Source of the DNA: an uncultured Ruminococcus sp. | GTDB lineage: Bacteria > Bacillota > Clostridia > Oscillospirales > Ruminococcaceae | Assembly (NCBI GenBank): GCA_946188175.1 | Contig: CAMHUJ010000153.1 | Coordinates: 1-5,337, forward strand | Direction: 5' to 3' | Length of the DNA: 5,337 nucleotides | In this document: positions 1 to 5,337 of the stretch, in pieces | Numbering within the stretch: the stretch's first letter is position 1 | Layout of the letters: each line of letters starts with the position of its first letter | Notes under the pieces: generated by a model | Database searches by the model: none | What the model was told of the DNA's origin: nothing | Seen by the model: only the letters and a program-made list of their open reading frames with translations | Translations under genes and position numbers: made by a program

Positions 1-2
1 TC

Positions 3-386
3 GGCAACTTCATCCGGAAGTTCAGCATCGACGAGCTGCCGGAGCTCTTTAACGTCCTCAAGGGCGATATGGCATTCATCGGACCGCGTCCGCTCGCTGT
101 CATTTACCTGCCGTATTACACGGAGGAGGAGATGCACAGACATGATGTCCGTCCGGGTCTGACCGGTCTTGCACAGGTCAACGGACGCAACAGCATCTCG
201 TGGGAGGAAAAGTTCAAGTACGATTTGAAGTATGTCAATAAGATCACGTTCGCAGGCGATGTCAAGCTGTTCTTTGATACAATCAAAACTGTCATTGACC
301 ATTCGGATATCGGTCAGGGTGCCGAGAAGCCGACGGCTCTGAACGTGGAGCGTGCTCATATGAAAAAAAGGAGTGTAAAGAAATGA
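3..386 (+). CDS. Undecaprenyl-phosphate sugar phosphotransferase, C-terminal part (5' partial)
   Basis: This is the end of a bacterial sugar transferase of the PglC/WcaJ/EpsL type (polyprenyl-phosphate sugar-1-phosphate transferase). Such enzymes move a sugar phosphate from a UDP-sugar to undecaprenyl phosphate at the inner membrane face, starting a repeat unit. The reading frame is open from base 3, so the true start lies outside the window and the in-frame ATG at 69 is internal. About 127 residues are visible. They show the family landmarks in order: FSIDELPELFNVLKGDM, then FIGPRPL, then VRPGLTGLAQVNGRNSISW and EEKFKYDLKYV. The N-terminal membrane segment and early catalytic residues are missing, so the sugar (Gal, Glc, GalNAc or a diNAc sugar) cannot be told. 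The tail is basic (MKKRSVKK) because its last codons double as the ribosome binding site of the next gene. The stop codon TGA (384-386) overlaps the next ATG. Family assignment is firm, substrate unknown. Confidence 0.93.
   Translation, partial: GNFIRKFSIDELPELFNVLKGDMAFIGPRPLAVIYLPYYTEEEMHRHDVRPGLTGLAQVNGRNSISWEEKFKYDLKYVNKITFAGDVKLFFDTIKTVIDHSDIGQGAEKPTALNVERAHMKKRSVKK
368..373 (+). promoter_or_regulatory. Ribosome binding site of the epimerase gene, inside the upstream gene
   Basis: AAGGAG lies 9 bases before the ATG at 383 and is itself coding sequence of the sugar transferase tail. Together with the ATGA stop/start overlap this suggests translational coupling of the two genes. Confidence 0.8.
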
Positions 387-1381
387 AGAAGGTTATTATT
401 TTCGGCGCAACAGGCAATGTCGGTTCGTATGTGACCAAGTATGCTTCGGAATTCTTCAAGGATTCCGAGTATCAGGTGATCGCATCCGGTCGCCGCAACA
501 CAGATGTTTTCGATCAGTTCGGTGTGGAGTTCGTTCAGGTTGATATGATGAACAAGGAGGACTTCGACCGTCTGCCGCAGGAGGATGTCTATGCTGTCAT
601 TCTGCTTGCTGCTACGATTCCTTCCTATATGTCCGATTACAGCGGCGAGGCGTATCTGAGAACGAATATCATGGGTACCTACAATGTGCTCGAGTATTGC
701 AGAAAGGTCAAGGCGGACAGAATCATGTTCAGCCAGACCGTTTTCGATGTCTCCCTGTATTCGCAGGCTGACCCGAATTACGTGATCAAGCCGTATGACG
801 CTCCGAATTTCAGCTACACCGGCGACCACGCAATGTATGTGATCTCCAAGAATACTGCAATCGAGATGCTCAAGCACTACTTCGAGGAGTACGGTCTCAA
901 GTATTTCGTCTTCCGTTTCCCGACGATCTATGAATACAGCACCTTCAAGTATTACTATCCGAACGGCGTCAAGACCATGAGACCGCTCTACAGACAGATC
1001 GAGCACGCAAAGAACAGCGAGCCGCTTGAGCTCTGGGGCGATCCGAATTACGCTAAGGATATGGTTCATGTCTATGACTGCGCACAGATGATCTGCAAGG
1101 CGGTCATTGCAAACCGCGACCACGGCATCTACAATGTCGGTACCGGTATTCCGGTCACGCTCGAGGAGCAGTGTCAGGCGATCATCGACGTTTTCTCGCC
1201 GAAGGATAAGCCGTCTACAATCGAGTATCATCCGGGCAAGAGCGGCGGCGGATTCCTTATGGATATCACCAATGCCAAGGAAGAGCTCGGCTATGAGCCC
1301 GTTTACGATGTTCACAAGCTGTTTGAGGACTATAAGTACGAGGAGCAGTTCGACCGCTTTAAGTCCCTCAGAGGCGAATAA
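383..1381 (+). CDS. NAD(P)-dependent epimerase/dehydratase (extended SDR), nucleotide-sugar type
   Basis: A 332-residue extended short-chain dehydrogenase/reductase, the usual length for nucleotide-sugar epimerases, dehydratases and reductases. The N-terminus carries the Rossmann dinucleotide-binding motif GATGNVG (residues 8-14) after the beta strand KKVIIF. The LLAAT stretch (74-78) fits the NAAG-like strand. The catalytic pair is Y152 and K156 in YVISK, and T119 in FSQTVFD is the probable third catalytic Ser/Thr. RFPTIYE (178-184), KDMVHVYD (225-232) and YNVGTG (250-255) match the C-terminal substrate-binding landmarks of NDP-sugar enzymes. No signal peptide or membrane segment is seen, so it should be cytoplasmic. 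The start at 383 is supported by AAGGAG nine bases upstream and by the ATGA overlap with the sugar transferase. It probably supplies a modified nucleotide sugar to this locus. Whether it is a 4-epimerase, dehydratase or reductase cannot be read from the sequence, and GalE-like activity should not be assumed. Confidence 0.92.
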   Translation: MKKVIIFGATGNVGSYVTKYASEFFKDSEYQVIASGRRNTDVFDQFGVEFVQVDMMNKEDFDRLPQEDVYAVILLAATIPSYMSDYSGEAYLRTNIMGTYNVLEYCRKVKADRIMFSQTVFDVSLYSQADPNYVIKPYDAPNFSYTGDHAMYVISKNTAIEMLKHYFEEYGLKYFVFRFPTIYEYSTFKYYYPNGVKTMRPLYRQIEHAKNSEPLELWGDPNYAKDMVHVYDCAQMICKAVIANRDHGIYNVGTGIPVTLEEQCQAIIDVFSPKDKPSTIEYHPGKSGGGFLMDITNAKEELGYEPVYDVHKLFEDYKYEEQFDRFKSLRGE

Positions 1382-1393
1382 GCAATGAAAGGT

Positions 1394-1448
1394 GCATAGA
1401 TCAGCCGTTTTTCCGCATGAAAGCCCGGAAATCCGGCTTGGTCTATGC
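1394..1448 (+). other. Long imperfect hairpin in the spacer before the FemAB-like gene
   Basis: The 106-base spacer 1382-1487 is the longest non-coding gap here and most of it can fold. GCATAGA (1394-1400) pairs perfectly with TCTATGC (1442-1448). The stem continues through TCAGCCG (1401-1407) against CGGCTTG (1434-1441 region), with one G-U pair and a bulged T at 1439. After a 2x2 internal loop, TTTCCG (1410-1415) pairs with CGGAAA (1426-1431), closing a 10-base loop. That is about 20 pairs in 55 bases. An alternative fold pairs AGCC (1422-1425) plus GG with CC plus GGCT (1435-1438), which excludes part of the long stem. No run of T follows, so it is not a standard intrinsic terminator. It could be an mRNA-processing or stability element, an attenuator-like switch, or a small palindromic repeat. 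The pairing is seen directly; the role is unknown. Confidence 0.6.
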
Positions 1449-1475
1449 GTCTTGTATGATAAGTTTTGTATATGC

Positions 1476-1482
1476 AAAGGAG
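1476..1482 (+). promoter_or_regulatory. Ribosome binding site that fixes the FemAB-like start
   Basis: AAAGGAG sits 5 bases before the ATG at 1488. The frame is open upstream to a GTG at 1392, but that GTG has only a weak purine stretch before it and the extension would run through the hairpin, so 1488 is preferred. Confidence 0.8.
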
Positions 1483-1487
1483 CGCTT

Positions 1488-2546
1488 ATGCTGACAGTTT
1501 TTACGACGGAGCAAAGTGAAGAATGGGACAAGATCGTTTCATCCTTCGGCAATTACGATATCTATTATATGAGTGGGTATGTGAAGGCTTTTGAGCTGCA
1601 CGGTGACGGTCAGGCGCTCCTTTTCTATTATGAAGACAAGAATACGCCCAAGACCCGCGCGATCAATGTTGTCATGAAGCGCGATATTGCCGATGATCCG
1701 CATTTTCAGGGGAAACTCGAAAAGGAAACGTATTTTGACTTTGCAACGCCCTACGGCTACGGCGGCTGGCTGATCGAGGGGACGGAGACCGAGGCTCTGT
1801 TTGCTGCATACCGGACATGGTGTCAGAAGCATGCAGTCGTCTGCGAGTTTGTCCGCTATCATCCGGTGCTCGAAAATGCCGAGCAGAACAAGGCGTTCTA
1901 CAATGTCATCAGCCTCGGCAATACGATTGCAATGGACCTTGCATCGCCTGAGGTGATCTGGGCGAATATTATCAGCAAGAACCGGAATATGATCCGCAAG
2001 GCTGAGAAAAACGGCATCCGCATCTATAACGGCAGATATCCGGAGATTTACGAGAAGTTCCGCGTCATTTACAATTCCACTATGGATAAGGACAACGCGA
2101 AGGATTATTACTATTTCGCGCCGGAGTTCTATCAGAGTATTCTGAACGATATGCCGGAGCAGGCGCAGGTCTTCTACGCCGTCCTGCCGGATGATACGGT
2201 TATTGCAGCTTCGATCATGCTGGCTGCAAACGGCAGACTGAATTATCATCTTTCCGGTTCGCTCCGCGAATACGCAAGCCTTGCACCGACTAACCTTCTG
2301 CTCTATAAGGCAGCGCTCTGGGGCAGCGCAAACGGCTGCAAAACGCTGCATCTCGGCGGCGGTGTCGGTTCCGGCGAGGACAGCCTGTTCAAATTCAAGC
2401 GCTCCTTCTACAGAGGAGATGTCTGCACCTTCTGCATCGGCAAAACGGTCTTTGCCGAGGACACTTATCAGCAGTTAAAGCAGATAAGATATCAGGAAGG
2501 CGCGGTTTCGGATACAGGCTATTTCCCCGAGTACAGAGCAGACTGA
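1488..2546 (+). CDS. FemAB-like / GNAT-fold aminoacyl- or acyltransferase
   Basis: A 352-residue protein resembling the peptidoglycan-bridge FemA/FemB/FemX family and its GNAT-fold relatives (BioF2-like acetyltransferase domain). The known members transfer amino acids from aminoacyl-tRNA to lipid-linked muropeptides, using two GNAT-like domains. Seen here: TPYGYGG (87-93) and FVRYHP (121-126) in the first half, the basic stretch KNRNMIRKAEKNGI (164-177) between halves, then YHLSGS (253-258), APTNLLLYKAALWG (266-279) and LHLGGGVGSGEDSLFKFK (287-304) in the second half. It is shorter than canonical FemA/FemB (about 400 or more residues) and I see no obvious long coiled-coil arm. There is no signal peptide, so it should act in the cytoplasm. 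ATG 1488 is chosen because of AAAGGAG five bases upstream; a GTG at 1392 would add 32 residues with little family character. Its place among sugar-assembly genes suggests that it decorates the glycan or its lipid-linked precursor, but substrate and donor are not shown. A plain sugar N- or O-acyltransferase is the main alternative. Confidence 0.85.
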   Translation: MLTVFTTEQSEEWDKIVSSFGNYDIYYMSGYVKAFELHGDGQALLFYYEDKNTPKTRAINVVMKRDIADDPHFQGKLEKETYFDFATPYGYGGWLIEGTETEALFAAYRTWCQKHAVVCEFVRYHPVLENAEQNKAFYNVISLGNTIAMDLASPEVIWANIISKNRNMIRKAEKNGIRIYNGRYPEIYEKFRVIYNSTMDKDNAKDYYYFAPEFYQSILNDMPEQAQVFYAVLPDDTVIAASIMLAANGRLNYHLSGSLREYASLAPTNLLLYKAALWGSANGCKTLHLGGGVGSGEDSLFKFKRSFYRGDVCTFCIGKTVFAEDTYQQLKQIRYQEGAVSDTGYFPEYRAD

Positions 2547-2558
2547 TTTTGGTAAAAC

Positions 2559-2577
2559 GCTCTGTCGGAAGCAGAGC
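2559..2577 (+). other. Short hairpin in the gap before licD-like gene
   Basis: GCTCTG (2559-2564) and CAGAGC (2572-2577) form a perfect 6-base inverted repeat around the 7-base loop TCGGAAG. It lies in the 60-base gap between the FemAB-like and LicD genes. No T-run follows, and the next gene's ribosome binding site begins 14 bases downstream, so it is unlikely to stop transcription. It may be incidental. Confidence 0.4.
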
Positions 2578-2606
2578 ATGCTGAAAATACGGAGGTAGGG
2601 TATACA

Positions 2607-3500
2607 ATGAGAGAGCTGAAAAAGCTGACTGACAGCGAGCTCAAGGAGCTCCAGAAAAAGAACCTTGAAATTGCAAAGTATCTTGTGGAATTCTGCAAGG
2701 AAAACAATTTGAGGGTCTATCTGTATGCAGGTTCATTGCTTGGTGCGGTTCGCCATAAGGGATTTATCCCCTGGGATGATGATATCGACATGGAGATGCC
2801 GTATCCGGATTATTGCAAGCTGCTTAAAATTTGGAATGAGAAAGCCGATACTAAGAAATACTCTTTGTGCTATACCTGCAAGGAGTATAATGATCATCGG
2901 CTGTCTTCGTCTATTCAGGATAATGAAACGACCTTTATCACCACATCTTCCTATGAGACTGACGGTCATCAGGGCGTCAGCATTGATGTGGGATGCTTTC
3001 ATGCTTCCGCAAAGACCTCTGTCGGCAGAATGTTTCAGCTTGCATGTGCAGCCGGTACTTCGCTCTTCAAGGCGAGCAGAGTGCCGAACCGTCAGAGCAA
3101 GCTGATTTATACCTGCTCGAAGGTTCTGCTGGGTATCTTCCGCTCCGATTCCTCTAGATACTTCATCTGGAGCAATCTGGAAAAGCTCGCTTCCATTCCT
3201 GACAAGCATTATGAAGATGCAAAGTTTGTCAAGGAATTCTCCATGTTCCCGTATATCAAGTGGAACTTCCCGAAGAAGTGGTTTGAGAAGGCTGTCTGGG
3301 TTCCGTTTGAGGATACCGTGATGCCGATTCCGATCGGTGCAAAGGGCTATCTCAAGCAGCGCTACGGCAATTATATGGAGCTGCCGCCTGAGAAGGACCG
3401 TCATCCGGAGCATAAGATTCTGTTCATGGATCTGGATACGCCGTTTATCAAGTACCGCGGCAAAGAGTATTTTGTCAAGGGCAAACAGAAAAAAGATTAA
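2607..3500 (+). CDS. LicD-family phosphotransferase
   Basis: A 297-residue LicD family protein (nucleotidyltransferase-like fold, related to pneumococcal LicD phosphocholine transferases and eukaryotic fukutin). Members transfer a phospho-alcohol, such as phosphocholine or an alditol phosphate, from a CDP-linked donor onto a sugar. The signature GSLLGAVRHKGFIPWDDDID (residues 42-61) is intact, including the metal-binding DDDID (57-61). A second conserved acidic point is in SIDVG (125-129). The C-terminal part has the family-like VPFEDTVMPIPIGAKGYL (232-249), then YGNYMELPP (253-261) and a His-rich RHPEH (265-269). No signal peptide is visible. The start is supported by GGAGG at 2591-2595, 11 bases before ATG. 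A CTP-using cytidylyltransferase lies two genes downstream and could make its CDP donor. The first 300 coding bases are AT-richer than neighbouring genes (about 41% GC by hand count of 2641-2940), which may mark a separately acquired gene. No choline kinase or transporter gene is in view, so phosphocholine specifically is not supported. Confidence 0.92.
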   Translation: MRELKKLTDSELKELQKKNLEIAKYLVEFCKENNLRVYLYAGSLLGAVRHKGFIPWDDDIDMEMPYPDYCKLLKIWNEKADTKKYSLCYTCKEYNDHRLSSSIQDNETTFITTSSYETDGHQGVSIDVGCFHASAKTSVGRMFQLACAAGTSLFKASRVPNRQSKLIYTCSKVLLGIFRSDSSRYFIWSNLEKLASIPDKHYEDAKFVKEFSMFPYIKWNFPKKWFEKAVWVPFEDTVMPIPIGAKGYLKQRYGNYMELPPEKDRHPEHKILFMDLDTPFIKYRGKEYFVKGKQKKD

Positions 3501-3511
3501 GGGATTGCAGC

Positions 3512-4438
3512 ATGGAAAAGGTATGTATTCTGCTCTCATCCTATAACGGTGAGAAATACATTGAGGAGCAGCTCAAATCATTGCTGGAGCAGAAGAATGT
3601 TGAGGTTCTGGTTCTGGTGCATGACGACGGCTCCAAGGACAGTACACCGGAGATCCTGCGGGATTATGCCGCAAAATATCCGCAGATCGTCATTCTTGAG
3701 GAGGCGTTCGGACAGAATTTCGGCGTCGCTAAGGGCTTTTCGTTCCTGCTGAGCAATGCCGGAAGGATGTTTCCGGAGATTGATTATTTCTTCTTCTGCG
3801 ATCAGGATGATTTCTGGCTGCCGGAGAAATGCTGCCGCGCCGTGAAAAAGCTGCATAAGTGCAAGGACCGTCCGGCGCTCTATTACTCCAAAAAGAAGCT
3901 CGTGGACGGCAGCCTCAATCCGCTGCCCAGAGAGGATAAAATCTTCCGGACCGGCAGCTTCTGGGATTTCTTTGACCGCAGCAATGTCTTCGGCTGTACG
4001 ATGTGCATGACGCGCAGTCTCGTGGAGCAGCTCGCGGACGATGCGTTCTATGAGCATCCCTTCCTGCATGACAATTATATTTACCGCATGTGCCTTTCCG
4101 CGAAATATCCGATCATCTATGATGATGCGGAGACCATACTCTACCGGCAGCACGGAAACAATGTCGCCGGTGCCGTCGAGCGGAATGTATGGCGCGGCGT
4201 GAAGCGGCTTTTTGACAAAGACAGACCGCATATTATCCGCGAAATGGCGCAGTATATTCTGCGGACGCACAGTGACGAGGTCAATCCGGATTTTGCGGAG
4301 ATTCTGGAATTACTGGTGAAATCTGAGAAATCGTTTGCTGCAAAATGCAGACTGATCGGCATGTACCGCAAATACAGCAGAAGATCCGTCAAGGAAAAAT
4401 GCATGTTTGCGGTGATGATCATGACAAATTACTTCTAA
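3512..4438 (+). CDS. Family 2 glycosyltransferase, rhamnosyltransferase-like
   Basis: A 308-residue GT-A fold glycosyltransferase of family 2, cytoplasmic or membrane-peripheral, which adds one sugar from a nucleotide-sugar donor to the growing lipid-linked unit. The N-terminus reads VCILLSSYNGEKYIEEQL (4-21), the typical GT2 opening. The nucleotide-binding HDDGSKDST follows (DDGS at 38-41), then the metal-binding FFFCDQDDFW (93-102, DQDD at 97-100). The acceptor-side HDNY (186-189) and YRQHGNNVAG (211-220) resemble those in proteins annotated as rhamnosyltransferases or related capsule GTs. Donor and linkage cannot be deduced. There are no clear membrane segments. The start ATG 3512 follows LicD by 11 bases, with AAGGGA (3499-3504) seven bases before it as a modest ribosome binding site overlapping the LicD stop. 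The close spacing points to co-transcription. Confidence 0.93.
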   Translation: MEKVCILLSSYNGEKYIEEQLKSLLEQKNVEVLVLVHDDGSKDSTPEILRDYAAKYPQIVILEEAFGQNFGVAKGFSFLLSNAGRMFPEIDYFFFCDQDDFWLPEKCCRAVKKLHKCKDRPALYYSKKKLVDGSLNPLPREDKIFRTGSFWDFFDRSNVFGCTMCMTRSLVEQLADDAFYEHPFLHDNYIYRMCLSAKYPIIYDDAETILYRQHGNNVAGAVERNVWRGVKRLFDKDRPHIIREMAQYILRTHSDEVNPDFAEILELLVKSEKSFAAKCRLIGMYRKYSRRSVKEKCMFAVMIMTNYF

Positions 4439-4445
4439 GGCGAAC

Positions 4446-4450
4446 GGAGG
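4446..4450 (+). promoter_or_regulatory. Ribosome binding site that fixes the cytidylyltransferase start
   Basis: GGAGG lies 11 bases before the ATG at 4462. The frame is open upstream to 4345, but those 39 codons lie almost entirely inside the glycosyltransferase gene and have no family character. An ATG at 4454 is out of frame. Confidence 0.75.
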
Positions 4451-4461
4451 AAAATGAGGAA

Positions 4462-5178
4462 ATGGCAAATATTGGTTTGATTATTGCAGGCGGCTCCGGC
4501 AACAGAATGCATCAGGATATCCCGAAGCAGTTTATCACGGTGCATGAGCGTCCTGTGATTGTCTATACGCTCGAGGCATTCCAGAATCATCCGGAGATTG
4601 ATGCAATCGCCGTGGTCTGCATCGAGGGTTGGGAGCAGGTTCTGTGGGCATATGCAAAGCAGTTCAATATCACGAAGCTGCAATATGTCGTGCAGGGCGG
4701 CAAGAACGGTCAGGATTCGATCCGCAACGGCGTCTATGAGCTGGAAAAGCATTTTGCTTCGGACGATATCGTTCTGATTCACGATGCGATCCGTCCTATG
4801 GTTTCTGCGGAAATCATCTCCGACTGCATCAGCAAGACCAAGAAATACGGCAATGCGATCACGGTCATTCCGTGTGCCGAGGCCATGATGCAGACCGAGG
4901 ACGGCGTCGTTTCCACCGGCAGCTATCCGCGCGACAACTTAAAGCGTACCCAGACGCCGCAGGGCTTCACGATCGGCGGCATCTGCGACCTGCACAGAAG
5001 GGCACTTGAGGCAGGCATCACCAATTCCGTCGCTTCCTGCACGCTGATGATCGAAATGGGACATCAGGTCTATTTCTCGGCAGGCTCGGAGAAGAACATC
5101 AAGCTGACGACGGTTGAGGATATCGACATTTTCAAGGCACTGCTCAAGGCAAAGCGTTCCGACTGGCTGAAGGACTGA
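4462..5178 (+). CDS. IspD/TarI-family cytidylyltransferase
   Basis: A 238-residue CTP-dependent nucleotidyltransferase of the IspD/TarI family, close to the usual length. It joins CMP to a phosphorylated alcohol or alditol, giving a CDP-linked product in the cytoplasm. The CTP-binding loop IIAGGSGNRM (7-16) with PKQF (21-24) is intact, followed by GQDSIRNGVY (83-92), IVLIHDAIRP (103-112), LKRTQTPQGF (160-169) and NIKLTTVEDIDIF (212-224). Where MEP-pathway IspD usually has an acidic TDDAS-like motif, this protein reads NSVASCTLM (188-196). Location in a glycan cluster near licD argues for a CDP-alditol (such as CDP-ribitol) or related donor rather than isoprenoid synthesis; automated labels of ispD should be treated with caution. 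The start is set by GGAGG 11 bases upstream, 23 bases after the glycosyltransferase stop. The substrate is inferred and not visible in the sequence; no alcohol dehydrogenase of the TarJ type is in view. Confidence 0.9.
   Translation: MANIGLIIAGGSGNRMHQDIPKQFITVHERPVIVYTLEAFQNHPEIDAIAVVCIEGWEQVLWAYAKQFNITKLQYVVQGGKNGQDSIRNGVYELEKHFASDDIVLIHDAIRPMVSAEIISDCISKTKKYGNAITVIPCAEAMMQTEDGVVSTGSYPRDNLKRTQTPQGFTIGGICDLHRRALEAGITNSVASCTLMIEMGHQVYFSAGSEKNIKLTTVEDIDIFKALLKAKRSDWLKD
5170..5174 (+). promoter_or_regulatory. Ribosome binding site of the last gene, inside the cytidylyltransferase end
   Basis: AAGGA lies 8 bases before the ATG at 5183 and within the final codons of the preceding gene, which ends only 4 bases before that ATG. 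A closer GAAGG (5177-5181) is too near the start to be used. The arrangement suggests coupled translation. Confidence 0.65.
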
Positions 5179-5182
5179 AGGC

Positions 5183-5337
5183 ATGGAGAATGTATTAGCG
5201 GCGATCATTACGTATAATCCGGACATAGCCCTGCTGAAAAGGACGGTCGGACTGATGCGCGGACAGGTTGGCTATATCGCGGTCTACGACAATCACTCGA
5301 AGAACGCCGATGAGATCTCCGCGGCTGCCAGCGAATA
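5183..5337 (+). CDS. Family 2 glycosyltransferase, N-terminal fragment (3' partial)
   Basis: The first 51 residues of a second family 2 glycosyltransferase, cut by the right edge. The opening VLAAIITYNPDIALLKRTV (4-22) and the following strand YIAVYDNHSKN (31-41) match the N-terminus of rhamnosyltransferase-like GT2 enzymes, where a DNGS or DDGS motif binds the nucleotide. Here that motif reads DNHS (36-39), with His in the usual Gly position. The frame stays open to base 5337. The metal-binding DXD and acceptor region are outside the window, so donor and acceptor are unknown. The start ATG 5183 comes 4 bases after the cytidylyltransferase stop with AAGGA eight bases upstream. It is very likely part of the same transcription unit. 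Confidence 0.85.
   Translation, partial: MENVLAAIITYNPDIALLKRTVGLMRGQVGYIAVYDNHSKNADEISAAASE

Noticed and set aside
1394..1448. Intrinsic transcription terminator after the epimerase gene
   Set aside because: The stem is long but interrupted, and the bases after it (GTCTTGTATGATAAG) lack a continuous T-run; the operon continues in the same direction.
1455..1460. Internal promoter with -10 element TATGAT before the FemAB-like gene
   Set aside because: The hexamer is close to consensus, but no acceptable -35 hexamer lies 16-18 bases upstream and there is no TGn extension, so it is not distinguishable from chance.
356..1552. 398-codon open frame on the minus strand across the epimerase gene
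   Set aside because: It lies opposite a clearly recognisable SDR gene, has no recognisable motif, is rich in Leu/Ile/Arg/Val as expected from antisense translation, and has no convincing ribosome binding site.
1539..2351. 270-codon minus-strand open frame opposite the FemAB-like gene
   Set aside because: Antisense shadow of a gene with intact family motifs; no recognisable domain of its own.
2559..2577. Terminator between the FemAB-like and LicD genes
   Set aside because: Only 6 base pairs and no T-run downstream; probably incidental.
2733..3539. 268-codon minus-strand open frame opposite the LicD gene
   Set aside because: Antisense shadow; the plus strand carries the intact LicD signature.
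3578..4270. 230-codon minus-strand open frame opposite the first GT2 gene
   Set aside because: Antisense shadow of a gene with DDGS and DQDD motifs; no family features on the minus strand.
4345..4461. Upstream extension of the cytidylyltransferase to an ATG at 4345
   Set aside because: It overlaps the glycosyltransferase gene in another frame, has no family similarity, and the ATG at 4462 has a good GGAGG and starts directly at the MANIGLIIAGG beginning typical of the family.

Overview
The window is a 5.3-kb slice from the middle of a surface- or exo-polysaccharide biosynthesis locus. All genes are on the + strand and tightly packed. Composition is near 50% GC, Shine-Dalgarno sites are purine-rich (AAGGAG, AAAGGAG, GGAGG), and the protein types resemble those of Clostridia EPS/capsule clusters. 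A gut or rumen Firmicute near Ruminococcus/Oscillospiraceae or Lachnospiraceae is the best guess. That placement is inference; no rRNA or housekeeping marker is present.

Layout: (1) 3-386, the C-terminal part of a PglC/WcaJ-type sugar-phosphate transferase, cut by the left edge, which starts the glycan on the undecaprenyl-phosphate carrier. (2) 383-1381, an extended-SDR NAD-dependent epimerase/dehydratase, overlapping gene 1 by ATGA. (3) 1382-1487, a 106-base spacer holding a long imperfect hairpin with an alternative competing fold. (4) 1488-2546, a FemAB-like double-GNAT-fold transferase. (5) 2607-3500, a LicD-family phosphotransferase. (6) 3512-4438, a GT2 glycosyltransferase of the rhamnosyltransferase type. 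(7) 4462-5178, an IspD/TarI-family cytidylyltransferase. (8) 5183-5337, the N-terminus of a second GT2 glycosyltransferase, cut by the right edge.

How they fit together (inference from family roles): gene 1 attaches the first sugar phosphate to the lipid carrier, the SDR supplies a modified nucleotide sugar, and the two GT2 enzymes extend the repeat unit. The cytidylyltransferase would make a CDP-activated alcohol or alditol, whose phosphoryl group LicD could transfer to the glycan. The FemAB-like protein could add an aminoacyl or acyl group. The expected product is a lipid-linked repeat unit carrying a phosphodiester-linked substituent and possibly an acyl or amino-acid decoration. Flippase, polymerase and chain-length control genes are not in view.

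The genes are near-contiguous (gaps of -4, 106, 60, 11, 23 and 4 bases), so they probably form one transcription unit. I see no convincing promoter or intrinsic terminator. No mobile element, CRISPR array, tRNA or rRNA was seen. I do not see a clearly new system. The most notable points are the LicD plus cytidylyltransferase pairing, the FemAB-like enzyme in a glycan locus, and the structured 106-base spacer.
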